This document shows positions 7,698 through 15,974 of a stretch of 64,000 bases of DNA, one piece after another. Both the position numbers and the translations under genes were made by a program. The stretch's first letter is position 1. Each line of letters begins with the position of its first letter. Below the pieces are notes generated by a model. That model saw nothing but the letters and a program-made list of their open reading frames with translations. It was not told the DNA's origin and made no database searches. Where the stretch lies: positions 186,001-250,000 of the forward strand of contig JAEXUW010000009.1 in NCBI GenBank assembly GCA_023439835.1, read 5' to 3'. The DNA is from Bacillota bacterium. GTDB lineage: Bacteria; Bacillota; Clostridia; Oscillospirales; Ruminococcaceae.

Positions 7698-8348
7698 CTA
7701 ATAAGCGTCTCCCGATACATACGACCTTGAAATGTTCAGCTTATCGGCGACTTCTCTTTGAGTCAATGGGCGACAACCGTAAAGCCCATAGCGAAGCCTA
7801 ATAATTTTAGCTTCCCTTTCATCAAGACATTCCTCAATGAACTTATAAAGCTGTTCAGATTTTATAATAAGATCAACCTTCTCAATCATGCACCCTGAAT
7901 CAGTTACAATATCCATTAGAGTAAGCTGGTTCCCGTCTTTATCGGTATCAATCGACTCCTCAAAATGAACCTCTGTTGAAATTTTCTTCATAGACCTAAA
8001 ATGCATGAGTATTTCATTTTCAATGCATTTGCTAGCATAGGTAGCAAACCTGGTCCCCTTCTTATAGTCGAAGGTTGAAACAGCTTTAATCAGCCCGATT
8101 GTTCCGATTGAAATCAGATCATCCTGATCCTTTGTGTTTGAGTAATACTTTTTTATGATGTGAGCAACCAGTCTGAGATTATGCTCAATAAGCTTATCTC
8201 TTGCTTTGTCATCGCCGTTTTCCATCAAAACAAAGCATTCCCTCTCATCCTTTCCCGAAAGAGGCTTGGGGAATACCCCGTTTCCCTCAAGATGAAGCGC
8301 AAGATAAAGAAGATTTGAAAGCGCAAGACTGATAATATTTGAAAACAT
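7698..8348 (-). CDS. sigK: sigK 5' fragment: pro-sigma-K truncated in the recognition helix
   Basis: 216 residues from the ATG at 8346-8348, chosen for GGAGGG 7 nt upstream over a TTG 18 bp earlier. Residues 1-25 are a hydrophobic pro-sequence (FSNIISLALSNLLYLALHL) as in pro-sigma-K, followed by VFPKPLS. Then come region 2 (LIEHNLRLVAHIIKKYY, DLISIGTIGLIKAVSTFD, ATYASKCIENEILMHFRS) and region 4 (EREAKIIRLRYGL, LTQREVADKLNISRSYVS). The last four residues (GDAY) and stop are element sequence. The protein lacks the end of the recognition helix. The remaining 20 residues are at 2258-2328. Sigma-K drives late mother-cell genes for coat, cortex and lysis. Confidence 0.95.
   Translation of the reverse strand: MFSNIISLALSNLLYLALHLEGNGVFPKPLSGKDERECFVLMENGDDKARDKLIEHNLRLVAHIIKKYYSNTKDQDDLISIGTIGLIKAVSTFDYKKGTRFATYASKCIENEILMHFRSMKKISTEVHFEESIDTDKDGNQLTLMDIVTDSGCMIEKVDLIIKSEQLYKFIEECLDEREAKIIRLRYGLYGCRPLTQREVADKLNISRSYVSGDAY
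7714..7720. repeat. att core, sigK 5' junction
   Basis: GATACAT, identical to 2322-2328. The sigK side reads ACGACC, the element side TCTCCC. Together with the other junction, the excised circle would read TCCC-GATACATT-GGGA, a symmetric pair of arms around the crossover. Confidence 0.88.
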
Positions 8349-8432
8349 CCCTATCCCTCCCGACAATACAGTATTATAATATATATATGCCTGCGGACGA
8401 TTTGTCTATACGGGGAAAATAAAACATACAGG

Positions 8433-8461
8433 TTGTTTTAATAGCATGAATATGATATAAT
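8433..8461 (+). promoter_or_regulatory. Promoter of the CPA1 antiporter gene
   Basis: TTGTTT (8433-8438), 17-bp spacer, TATAAT (8456-8461), 37 bp upstream of the TTG start. Confidence 0.65.
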
Positions 8462-8498
8462 ATAAGCAGATACAGAACGTAGTAAAGGAGGACTCATT

Positions 8499-10097
8499 TT
8501 GCCGTCAACACTGATGCTGGTTTCTGTTGTAATTCTCGGAAGCGTATTATTTAATAAGATATCAGGAAAAATCGGTATTCCAATGCTTCTAGCGTTTATC
8601 ATAATGGGAATGCTGTTTGGAACAGACGGACTTTTAAAGATTGATTTTGATAATTTTCAATTTGCAAAACAGGTATGCTCTGTTGCTTTGATTTCTATAA
8701 TTTTTTACGGAGGATTCGGTACAAGGTGGAGTGAGGCTAAAAAAGTTGCTGGCAAGTCACTTCTCTTGTCATCGGCGGGTGTTCTTCTGACGGCTTTTCT
8801 GACCGGATTTTTTTGCCACCTTGTGCTCGGGTTTGAGCTTCTTGAGGGGCTTCTAATAGGCTCAGTTTTAAGCTCAACCGATGCGGCGTCGGTGTTTTCA
8901 ATACTGCGTTCAAAAAAACTCAACCTAAAATACGGCACAGCATCTATTCTTGAACTTGAAAGCGGAAGCAACGATCCCTGGGCTTATATGTTAACAATTA
9001 TAATTTTGTCTGTAATGAACGGTAACAACAGCTCGGGATTTATCGCATACACCATTTTTGCTCAGATTTTTTTCGGCATTCTCTTTGGCGTAACCATTTC
9101 AGTCGGGGCTGTATTTATGCTTCGATATATAAAATGCGAAACGTCAGGCTTTGACATGCTTCTGGTAGTTGCTATTGCGCTTTTATCCTATGCCGTTCCG
9201 GCGTCAGTGGGCGGCAATGGTTATCTAAGCGCCTATATTGTCGGAATTGTTCTTGGAAATGTTAAAATCCCCAACAAAAAGCCTCTTGTAAACTTTTTTG
9301 ACGGAATTACAGGCTTCTCACAGATTCTTATATTCTTTTTGCTGGGCCTTCTTGCATTCCCCTCTCAAATGCCGAAGATATTAATACCCTCAATACTTAT
9401 TATGCTTTTCTTAACTTTTATCGCAAGACCCCTGGTCGTCGCAGCATTAATGAAGCCCTTTAAATCGCCTTTGAACCAGCAGGCTGTTATTGCCTGGTCT
9501 GGGCTTAGGGGCGCAACGTCAATTGTATTTGCGATTATGGCAACAGTCGGAGACGCATATACAAAAAACGACGTTTTTCATATCGTTTTTTGTATTGTTT
9601 TAATTTCTATTGCTGTCCAAGGCTCACTTCTCCCCATTATATCAAGAAAGCTCTCTATGATTGACAACAACGAAAATGTAATGCGAACCTTCAACGATTA
9701 CAGCGACGAAACTGAAATACAGTTTATTCGCCTAAATATTAGGGAGGACAGCGATTGGGCGGGAAAGAAAGTGCGTGACCTTGTTCTTCCACATGAGATT
9801 CGCATTGTAATGGTAATCCGTGAGAAGCAAAAAATAATTCCTGTCGGAAAAACTGATATTCTCCCTCATGATATACTTGTTCTAAGCGCCGCCGGCTTTT
9901 ATGACGACAGCACGTTTGTATTGAGTGAGCTTTCTATCTCACAATCACATGAATGGTGCGGAAGGGCAATTGCTGATATTTCAATGCCAAAGGATACACT
10001 TATCGTGATGATAAAAAGAAACGGAAAAACACTCATTCCCAGCGGAAACATTAAAATTAAGCTCAATGATATTCTGGTAATAACTTCTAGCATATAA
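8499..10097 (+). CDS. CPA1-family cation/proton antiporter with C-terminal TrkA_C domains (NhaP2/CvrA-like)
   Basis: 532 residues from a TTG start; GGAGG (8487-8491) lies 7 nt upstream, which decides the start. Residues 1-385 form about 12 membrane segments of the Na_H_Exchanger fold, with GSVLSSTDAASVFSIL and LELESGSNDPWAYML carrying the conserved Asp pair of ion-exchanging CPA1 proteins. Residues 400-532 are soluble and contain two TrkA_C-like repeats (IREDSDWAGKKVRDLVLPHE and SHEWCGRAIADISMPKDT), which bind nucleotides or gate in K+/H+ exchangers of the NhaP2 type. It probably exports K+ or Na+ in exchange for protons. Single gene with its own promoter and terminator. Confidence 0.87.
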   Translation: MPSTLMLVSVVILGSVLFNKISGKIGIPMLLAFIIMGMLFGTDGLLKIDFDNFQFAKQVCSVALISIIFYGGFGTRWSEAKKVAGKSLLLSSAGVLLTAFLTGFFCHLVLGFELLEGLLIGSVLSSTDAASVFSILRSKKLNLKYGTASILELESGSNDPWAYMLTIIILSVMNGNNSSGFIAYTIFAQIFFGILFGVTISVGAVFMLRYIKCETSGFDMLLVVAIALLSYAVPASVGGNGYLSAYIVGIVLGNVKIPNKKPLVNFFDGITGFSQILIFFLLGLLAFPSQMPKILIPSILIMLFLTFIARPLVVAALMKPFKSPLNQQAVIAWSGLRGATSIVFAIMATVGDAYTKNDVFHIVFCIVLISIAVQGSLLPIISRKLSMIDNNENVMRTFNDYSDETEIQFIRLNIREDSDWAGKKVRDLVLPHEIRIVMVIREKQKIIPVGKTDILPHDILVLSAAGFYDDSTFVLSELSISQSHEWCGRAIADISMPKDTLIVMIKRNGKTLIPSGNIKIKLNDILVITSSI

Positions 10098-10127
10098 TAT
10101 CTCTCAAGCTTGACCATAAAATTAATT

Positions 10128-10160
10128 AAAACCCCTCTGGAATAGATCCAGAGGGGTTTT
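10128..10160. terminator. Bidirectional terminator
   Basis: AAAACCCCTCTGGA (10128-10141) pairs fully with TCCAGAGGGGTTTT (10147-10160). Runs of T on both strands serve the antiporter gene and ppnP. Confidence 0.9.
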
Positions 10161-10168
10161 TATTTTGA

Positions 10169-10477
10169 TTACTTATATGAACAACAATAATCGGCATATT
10201 TTTCGACGATTATTTTAAAGCTTGAATTTTCAGGGACGATAAAGCTTTCGCCTTCTTTATAGAGTGCGAATTCACTTTCGCCCTTTTGCATGATTTTCAT
10301 CTCGCCGCCGATAACCTCCATAAGCTCCTCCGCTGCGGTTCCGAATTCATATTCACCGGGGAGAATGAAGCCAAGAGTTTTCTTCATTCCGTCCTCAAAC
10401 AGAACAGTCCTGCTTGTTACCTTGCCGTCATAATATACATTTGCCTTTTTAACCACAGACACATTTTTAAATTCCAT
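10169..10477 (-). CDS. ppnP: Pyrimidine/purine nucleoside phosphorylase PpnP (DUF1255)
   Basis: 102 residues, single cupin fold. Typical PpnP segments are KANVYYDGKVTSRTVLFEDG, TLGFILPGEYEFGTAAEELMEVI and GGEMKIM. PpnP phosphorolyses several nucleosides to base and ribose-1-phosphate in nucleoside salvage, in the cytoplasm. The family length is about 94-105 residues, which fits. The ribosome site AAGGGGAAT precedes the ATG. No genetic partner is adjacent. Confidence 0.87.
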   Translation of the reverse strand: MEFKNVSVVKKANVYYDGKVTSRTVLFEDGMKKTLGFILPGEYEFGTAAEELMEVIGGEMKIMQKGESEFALYKEGESFIVPENSSFKIIVEKYADYCCSYK

Positions 10478-10500
10478 GTTTTATTCCCCTTAAACAATAA

Positions 10501-11190
10501 TTATTTTAATAGAATATTTGCCTGAATTGACTTTCCGCCTGAATATTCAAATTCAACCGTGATTGTATAGCCAGTAGCATCGATAAATGCAAACATACAG
10601 TTTTCCTCATCCTGCTCAATCGGCTGAATACTGTCGCCGAAATAGGTTTTCATCTGTGAATATGTCATTCCGACAATAACATCATTTGTGACTTTTCCGC
10701 CTTCTTTTACGATAATTGCCGAAAGAGGCTGATTTAACACATTTAAATCATCATCAACAGCAATGACAAAATCAATGCTTGGACATACATCGTAATTATA
10801 TATTGTATAACCGCCGTTTAAATAACCATAGTCGGAATACTGCCCCCCAAGCCTGTCAACAAGCTGAGTTGAAGAAAGCCCGATTAGTGCTGAGGCAGGG
10901 TCTGTTATCGGCTGTACTGCTTCTGAACTGTCCGAAGAGCTTTCAGACGACGAATCTGTGTTTGAGCTTTCATCGGCGAAAGAATTATCGTCTATACTAC
11001 TGCTGTCGCCAGAAGAATCCCCAGACTCTGAGCTTTGTGACGATGTTAATACTCCCCCTGAATTTCTTATCTCCGGCTCAGTACGTCCGTTTAAAAGAAT
11101 AAATACGCAAACAATCAAAACAAAAAGTGCTATTACCAAAACCACAGAAAGTACCATAACCTGTTTTTGCTTCGCTTTCCTCTTCGCCAT
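10501..11190 (-). CDS. Single-pass membrane-anchored protein of unknown function
   Basis: 229 residues. The basic N-terminus (MAKRKAKQKQ) precedes one transmembrane segment (about 12-34), so the rest should be outside. Residues 40-95 are a Ser/Asp-rich low-complexity linker. The C-terminal 130 residues form a compact domain containing GLSSTQLVDRLGGQY and VGMTYSQMKTYFGDSI. These two repeats of the form x-x-G-x-x-x-x-x-L-x-x-x-x-G are reminiscent of DUF4309/YjgB-like or beta-lactamase-inhibitor-like folds. I do not recognise a family firmly. Start supported by GGGGAAT upstream. Confidence 0.6.
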   Translation of the reverse strand: MAKRKAKQKQVMVLSVVLVIALFVLIVCVFILLNGRTEPEIRNSGGVLTSSQSSESGDSSGDSSSIDDNSFADESSNTDSSSESSSDSSEAVQPITDPASALIGLSSTQLVDRLGGQYSDYGYLNGGYTIYNYDVCPSIDFVIAVDDDLNVLNQPLSAIIVKEGGKVTNDVIVGMTYSQMKTYFGDSIQPIEQDEENCMFAFIDATGYTITVEFEYSGGKSIQANILLK

Positions 11191-11268
11191 ACCGATTCCC
11201 CTTTAATTTAGATAGATTAATTATACATTTTAAAGGGTGTTTTGTCAATAAAAGTCGCAATTTGTATT

Positions 11269-11910
11269 CTATGCTTTCTTTGAAGAAAGCTGTGGAACAA
11301 CCCCGATAATTAATGCTACAATTGCTGTTATTATTATTTCGGGAATCATATAAAGCCCGTTGTAAAAAACAGAATATATTACAGTAAGCGATTTCCCAGA
11401 ATAGGTTTCAAGAATTTTTTCGCCGATAGCGTAAAATTTCTCCTGTGAAAAATACCACTGTGCCCACTGGCCGAAAAACAAAATTCCTGAAATAATGTGA
11501 CATATATATCTTAACAGCAAAGCGATAACCGAACCTAAGCACAATGAAAATGGACGTGAAAATCTCGTGTTTCTTAATACTCCGCCGAAGCCAAGCATTG
11601 AGTATGCCAAAATATAGTCAATCAAGCAAATAAGAATCGCCTTCCAGATAGCAACCTGACCATCTCCTGGAAGGAAAAAAACCGAAACTGTCTTGAACCC
11701 GACAATTATCTGAAGAATACTTCCGGTAAAAGCTGAAAAAAGCCCCCATGCCGTTCCATATCTGAAAGCAATAATTATTATCGGAAGCATGCTGACAATG
11801 GTTACTCCCCCGCCGAAGGGCAACTCGAACGGTTTGAAGATGGACAGAACTGTGGCTATTCCTATTAGCATTGCTGTTTCGACAAGGCGCTGTGTTTTTG
11901 ACGCTGACAT
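11269..11910 (-). CDS. thiT: ECF-type thiamine transporter substrate-binding subunit ThiT
   Basis: 213 residues from the ATG at 11908-11910, preceded by AAGGAAGAG. A longer reading would overlap the leader terminator and is rejected. It has six hydrophobic segments with the ThiT signatures TAMLIGIATVLS, FELPFGGGVTIVSMLPI, YGTAWGLFSAF and a long LPGDGQ loop. ThiT is the S-component that binds thiamine and works with the shared ECF ATPases and T-subunit, which are encoded elsewhere. A TPP riboswitch directly upstream supports the substrate. The C-terminus ends in SSKKA. Confidence 0.92.
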   Translation of the reverse strand: MSASKTQRLVETAMLIGIATVLSIFKPFELPFGGGVTIVSMLPIIIIAFRYGTAWGLFSAFTGSILQIIVGFKTVSVFFLPGDGQVAIWKAILICLIDYILAYSMLGFGGVLRNTRFSRPFSLCLGSVIALLLRYICHIISGILFFGQWAQWYFSQEKFYAIGEKILETYSGKSLTVIYSVFYNGLYMIPEIIITAIVALIIGVVPQLSSKKA

Positions 11911-11946
11911 AAAATCTCTTCCTTTCATATTTAAGGACAAGTCAAA

Positions 11947-11976
11947 TAAAAAAACCGCCGACAAAAAGCCTGCGGT
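11947..11976 (-). terminator. Expression-platform terminator of the thiT TPP riboswitch
   Basis: On the minus strand ACCGCAGGC, loop TTTTT, GTCGGCGGT (positions 11954-11976), then a run of seven T (11947-11953). It lies between the aptamer and the thiT start. Confidence 0.85.
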
Positions 11977-11989
11977 ATAATATCAGATA

Positions 11990-12066
11990 TTATCCTACGC
12001 TGGCATTATCCAGATCAGGTTACGGGTCGAAGCATACGCTTCCTCTCAGCCTAAAAAGCTCCCCTT
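11990..12066 (-). promoter_or_regulatory. TPP riboswitch (THI box)
   Basis: On the minus strand the conserved blocks appear in order: GGGGAGC, GGCTGAGAGG, ACCCG, AACCTGATCTGGATAATGCC and AGCGTAGGA. This is the thiamine pyrophosphate aptamer. With the terminator at 11947-11976 it should switch off thiT when TPP is plentiful. Confidence 0.96.
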
Positions 12067-12198
12067 TAATAAATTAATACATTCGGATTATACCACTAAT
12101 ATTCAAATCCGTCAATAATACAATAGAACTTTTGCAAAACAGACAATACAACTTAAACGTTTCATATATTTTTTGTTCATTTTATTTTTAAATTTTTG

Positions 12199-12227
12199 TT
12201 GAAAATACATTGCTAATGTATTATAAT
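12199..12227 (+). promoter_or_regulatory. Promoter of the unknown membrane protein gene
   Basis: TTGAAA (12199-12204), 17-bp spacer, TATAAT (12222-12227), about 30 bp before the ATG. Confidence 0.75.
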
Positions 12228-12257
12228 AATATTATAAATTGTAAAGGGAGAAATTGT

Positions 12258-13376
12258 ATGTCAGACAAAATGTATAAGCCTTCAAACAAATTTTCTATCG
12301 CCGGATTTATTTTTATCATTCTCGCCGTCGCTGTTTTGGGGAGTGTGCTAGCGCCTCTTTATCTTAAGCTGACTGCATGGATTCCGTTTGTATATCTTAA
12401 TATATTTCTTGCCTGTTTATACGGCTTAGTTCTCGGCTTGACCGTCAAACTTATCGTCACAAAAGTAAAGGTCAGAAGTGCTCTGACTGTTATTCTCAGC
12501 GTTCTTATCGGCAGCGTTGTGTTCACAGCATTTAAATGGTCGGTTTATTGCTATTGGGATCATAGTTATGTTTTGGGAGAAGATGTATCTCTCAGTGAGT
12601 TTACTGATGATGAGCTTGAAGTACTTAATGAAAATTTTGCGAATTACTATGACACTGACGCTAAGGTTCTGCGTTCTCCGTTTGCATACTTTTCATCACC
12701 CTCTGAGCTGATTAATTATATAGAAATGATAAACAAAGAAGGCAGGTGGAGCTATAAATCTAGCAGCTCATCCTCTGTTCCTGAAAAGCCTGTAACCGGC
12801 GCAATTTTATGGCTTGTATGGCTTTTTGAAGCTGGAGTAATAATTATCATTCCTTTATTGATGGGTGTTAACCGCTCGAAAATACCGTTTATTGAACAGG
12901 ATAATGAATGGGCTCTTGTTTATGGAAAAGTCCACTTGTTTAATAACGTCAATCTGAAAACTAAAAAGCAGGAGTTTATTCAAAACCCCTATGAGATATT
13001 TAATTATGAGCTTGTCAAGGATGTTAGAGCCACTCGTGATTACACTTCTCTCACGCTTTATCATTCACAGAATTATGATGAGGGATACATAAGCCTTGCC
13101 AGACATTACTTTAATGAAAAGAACAAAAAATTCAATGAAGTGCTCAAGGTTGAGTTTATCAAAGTCGATAAGGCTTATATAGATATGGTTTGGACAGAAA
13201 GCTTCCTCAAGCAAGCCGAGAATGAGGCTCAGAAAGCCGCTGAAGAAGCTTCTCAGGCGGCAATGAAGTCATACGAATACGCATCCTATGAAGCGGCGCC
13301 AATGGATGGAATTTCAGCCCCTGTCAACGCTGACTCTGATTATTCAGAATTAATCAGTGACATTGAACCAAAATAA
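12258..13376 (+). CDS. Multi-pass membrane protein of unknown function
   Basis: 372 residues from the ATG at 12258, with AAGGGAG 7 nt upstream. There are three hydrophobic segments in the first 100 residues and a fourth near residues 185-210 (AILWLVWLFEAGVIIIIPLLMG). A roughly 80-residue loop lies between. After the last segment comes a soluble domain of about 130 residues (NEWALVYGKVHLF..., LYHSQNYDEGYISLARHYF) and an Ala/Glu-rich helical tail. I do not recognise a family. Own promoter and terminator. Confidence 0.6.
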   Translation: MSDKMYKPSNKFSIAGFIFIILAVAVLGSVLAPLYLKLTAWIPFVYLNIFLACLYGLVLGLTVKLIVTKVKVRSALTVILSVLIGSVVFTAFKWSVYCYWDHSYVLGEDVSLSEFTDDELEVLNENFANYYDTDAKVLRSPFAYFSSPSELINYIEMINKEGRWSYKSSSSSSVPEKPVTGAILWLVWLFEAGVIIIIPLLMGVNRSKIPFIEQDNEWALVYGKVHLFNNVNLKTKKQEFIQNPYEIFNYELVKDVRATRDYTSLTLYHSQNYDEGYISLARHYFNEKNKKFNEVLKVEFIKVDKAYIDMVWTESFLKQAENEAQKAAEEASQAAMKSYEYASYEAAPMDGISAPVNADSDYSELISDIEPK

Positions 13377-13386
13377 TCAATAATGC

Positions 13387-13420
13387 AGCCGCCTGTATCT
13401 TAATTGACAGGCGGCTTTTT
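13387..13420 (+). terminator. Terminator
   Basis: AGCCGCCTGT (13387-13396) pairs with ACAGGCGGCT (13407-13416), followed by TTTTTATTTT. Confidence 0.9.
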
Positions 13421-13505
13421 ATTTTCATCTTTTATGCCTCTTCATTTTTATATCAAAATGTAGTATAATACTATTTAATGCATACTACTAAGAGGAGGAT
13501 TTGAT

Positions 13506-15329
13506 TTGAACGAAAGGCTTTCTTTTTTGCGTGACAAAACCGCTGCGCTCACTACCTCCCCCGGATGCTATATAATGAAAGACACTTCGGGGAATATTAT
13601 ATATATTGGCAAAGCAAAAAATCTCAAAAACCGTGTTACTAGTTATTTTCGTGAAGCCGCCGACCACACGCCAAAGGTCGCAAAAATGGTTTCACAGGTA
13701 TATGACTATGATTTCATAGTAACAGACAGCGAATTTGAAGCGCTAATTTTGGAATGCAGCCTTATTAAGCTTCACAAGCCAAAGTACAATATCCTGCTTA
13801 AAGATGACAAAGGCTATGCCTATATCAGAATTTCTGACGAGCAGTATCCGAGGATAACCTCCGTATTACAGAAAATAGGGGGCGGTGAATTCTTAGGCCC
13901 TTATATGAGCAGTTATACCACTAAACAAAGTGTAATTGAGGCGAATAAGGTTTTTTCCCTCCCCACCTGTACAAGAAAGTTTCCGCAAGATTTTGGAAAA
14001 CAACGGCCCTGCCTTAATTATTTTATAAAGCAGTGCATGGGTGTATGCACTGGGGATATTCCCGAGAAAGAATATCGTGATATTGTTTCACAGGCTGTTG
14101 ATTATATTAAAGGGGGAAGCACAGCTTCAGTTGAAAAGCTCAGCAAGGCGATGGAGAAAGAGGCTGAGGAGCTTAATTTTGAGGCTGCCGCCAGAATACG
14201 TGACAGAATCAATGCTATAAAAAGAGTGTCTGACAAGCAAAAGGTCATCGAAACAAATTATACAGATACAGATGTTATCGGAATGAGCCATAACAGCGAA
14301 TACTCCGTCGCTAGCATTTTAATGTATAGAGGCGGAAGACTATATGACAAGGCTGATTTTTTCTTGGGTGAGCTTGAGGAGGCTTCATCGTCATATGAGG
14401 ATTTTCTAACACAGTATTACTCAACGAAGAATGATATTCCCAGAGAAGTTCTGATTGACGAGGAAATTGACGCTATCGACATAATAGAGCGATTTTTAAG
14501 AGAGCGGGCAAAGCACGCCGTCACACTATCAACTCCAAAAAGGGGCGAGGGCTTAAAGCTAACAATGCTTGCGAAAAACAATGCCAGCGAATTTCTCTCA
14601 ATCAAGGTCGGACGAACAGGCAAGGAAATAGTCGCCCTTGAAGAGCTATCAAAGCTTTTAGGGCTTTCAAAGCCGCCAAAGTATATCGAATGCTATGATA
14701 TTTCTAATCTAGCCAGCACCGCTATGGTTGCCGGAATGGTTGTTTTTGAAAATGGACGTCCTCAAAAAAAGGCATATAAGCGTTTTTCGATAAAAACCGT
14801 CGAAATCCAAAATGACTATGCGTGTATGCAGGAGGTTATCAGAAGGCGGTTTTCACGCTATTTTGAAGGTGAGGACGAGGGCTTTTCAAAGCTCCCCGAC
14901 CTTATTCTTCTCGACGGCGGAAAAGGACATGTTTCGTCTGTGAAGCCCATTCTGTCCGAAATGGGCATTGATGTTCCCGTTTTTGGCATAGTCAAGGATA
15001 ACAAGCACAAAACAAGGGCTATTGCGTCATCCGGTGCTGAAATTTCTGTTTCGAGCGTCAAATCGGCATTCATGCTTCTGACAAATATTCAAGACGAAGT
15101 TCACCGTTTTGCGATAAGCTATCAGCGAACCGTCCACAGCAAGAACACATATGACCTTGAGCTTACCAAAATAAAAGGAATAGGCGAAAAAAAAGCGCAA
15201 AAGCTAATTATTGTATTTAAAACGAAGGATGCTTTGAAAAAAGCTTCCCCCGAGGAGCTTTCAAAGGCAGCGGGAATAAGCCTTGAACTTGCTAATGAGC
15301 TTCACGAGCATATTCAAAGCACAATGTAA
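13506..15329 (+). CDS. uvrC: UvrABC system protein C (excinuclease subunit)
   Basis: 607 residues from a TTG; GGAGG (13494-13498) is 7 nt upstream. The GIY-YIG nuclease domain opens the protein (GCYIMKDTSGNIIYIGKAKNLKNRV) and makes the 3' incision. A Cys cluster follows (PTCTRKF ... RPCLNYFIKQCMGVC). The UVR helix (AMEKEAEELNFEAAARIRDRI) contacts UvrB. The UvrC RNase H-like domain carries YDISNL and LLDGGKGHV with the Asp residues for the 5' incision. Tandem helix-hairpin-helix motifs end the protein. Its partners uvrB and uvrA are at 29-34 kb. Confidence 0.97.
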   Translation: MNERLSFLRDKTAALTTSPGCYIMKDTSGNIIYIGKAKNLKNRVTSYFREAADHTPKVAKMVSQVYDYDFIVTDSEFEALILECSLIKLHKPKYNILLKDDKGYAYIRISDEQYPRITSVLQKIGGGEFLGPYMSSYTTKQSVIEANKVFSLPTCTRKFPQDFGKQRPCLNYFIKQCMGVCTGDIPEKEYRDIVSQAVDYIKGGSTASVEKLSKAMEKEAEELNFEAAARIRDRINAIKRVSDKQKVIETNYTDTDVIGMSHNSEYSVASILMYRGGRLYDKADFFLGELEEASSSYEDFLTQYYSTKNDIPREVLIDEEIDAIDIIERFLRERAKHAVTLSTPKRGEGLKLTMLAKNNASEFLSIKVGRTGKEIVALEELSKLLGLSKPPKYIECYDISNLASTAMVAGMVVFENGRPQKKAYKRFSIKTVEIQNDYACMQEVIRRRFSRYFEGEDEGFSKLPDLILLDGGKGHVSSVKPILSEMGIDVPVFGIVKDNKHKTRAIASSGAEISVSSVKSAFMLLTNIQDEVHRFAISYQRTVHSKNTYDLELTKIKGIGEKKAQKLIIVFKTKDALKKASPEELSKAAGISLELANELHEHIQSTM

Positions 15330-15366
15330 AAAACTTTTTGAGCACTGACAAATCGACTTGTTTTAC

Positions 15367-15395
15367 TGGACAAACATATTAAAATGTATTATAAT
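15367..15395 (+). promoter_or_regulatory. Promoter of the rsmD-coaD operon
   Basis: TGGACA (15367-15372), 17-bp spacer, TATAAT (15390-15395), 31 bp before rsmD. Confidence 0.75.
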
Positions 15396-15425
15396 AATTA
15401 TTATTGAAAATGTGAGGAATTTATT

Positions 15426-15974
15426 ATGAGAGTTATTTCCGGTGCGGTTAGAGGGAAAAAACTGAAAGCCCTTGAGGGACTTGACACAAGACCAACATCC
15501 GACATGGTTAAGGAGGCTCTTTTCAATATTATCCAATTTGATGTTCCGGGTGCGTCTGTGCTTGACCTTTTCGGCGGCTCAGGTCAGCTCGGCATTGAAG
15601 CCCTCAGCAGAGGTGCGTCAAAAGCAATGTTCGTTGACAGCTCTAAAGTCGCTTGTGACGTGATAAGGGATAATATTTCACAAACAGGCTTTTTAGAAAA
15701 CGCAAAGGTCGTTAATCTTGACAGCATTGATTTTTTAAAAAGCTCAAAGGGCGGCTTTGATATTGCACTTCTTGACCCGCCCTATAATAAAGGAATACTC
15801 CAAAGCGTTCTTCCGCTTATCGACAGACTGATGAACACCGGCGCTGTTATTATCTGTGAGCATGAATCAGGGCTTAAGCTTCCCGAAAAGGTTGAAAGAA
15901 TGGTTCTCGCAAAAACATACAGATACGGGCGTATATCGCTTTCGAGATATATTATCGGGGAGGAAACAGAATGA
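15426..15974 (+). CDS. rsmD: 16S rRNA (guanine966-N2)-methyltransferase RsmD
   Basis: 182 residues. RVISGAVRGKKL, then RPTSDMVKEALFNII, the SAM-binding VLDLFGGSGQLGIEALSRGA, and the catalytic LLDPPYNKG motif are all present. It methylates G966 of 16S rRNA during small-subunit assembly. It overlaps coaD by 4 bp (ATGA), the usual rsmD-coaD pairing in Firmicutes. Confidence 0.95.
   Translation: MRVISGAVRGKKLKALEGLDTRPTSDMVKEALFNIIQFDVPGASVLDLFGGSGQLGIEALSRGASKAMFVDSSKVACDVIRDNISQTGFLENAKVVNLDSIDFLKSSKGGFDIALLDPPYNKGILQSVLPLIDRLMNTGAVIICEHESGLKLPEKVERMVLAKTYRYGRISLSRYIIGEETE

Larger units (their letters stand above)
2322..7720. mobile_element. skin-like sigK intervening element with a large serine recombinase (about 5.39 kb)
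   Basis: The boundaries are two identical 7-bp cores, GATACAT, at 2322-2328 and 7714-7720, lying inside the two halves of sigK; period 5392 bp. The contents are a large serine recombinase next to the left core, an overlapping 60-aa ORF, an Ntn-hydrolase and a LytTR two-component system. The architecture parallels the B. subtilis skin element, where the large serine recombinase SpoIVCA excises DNA from sigK in the mother cell. Seen in sequence: split frame, shared core, restored reading frame. Inferred: developmental excision. It is far smaller than the 48-kb B. subtilis skin and has no recognisable phage structural genes. Confidence 0.92.

Noticed and set aside
7698..8348. sigK as a simple frameshifted pseudogene
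   Set aside because: The missing end exists intact 5.4 kb away with a shared 7-bp core and in the right frame. A point mutation cannot explain that.
8367..8400. Sigma-E-like promoter (GGCATATA) for sigK
   Set aside because: The matching -10 would be TGTATTGT, a poor match, and transcription would then start inside the ribosome site. I cannot place the sigK promoter.
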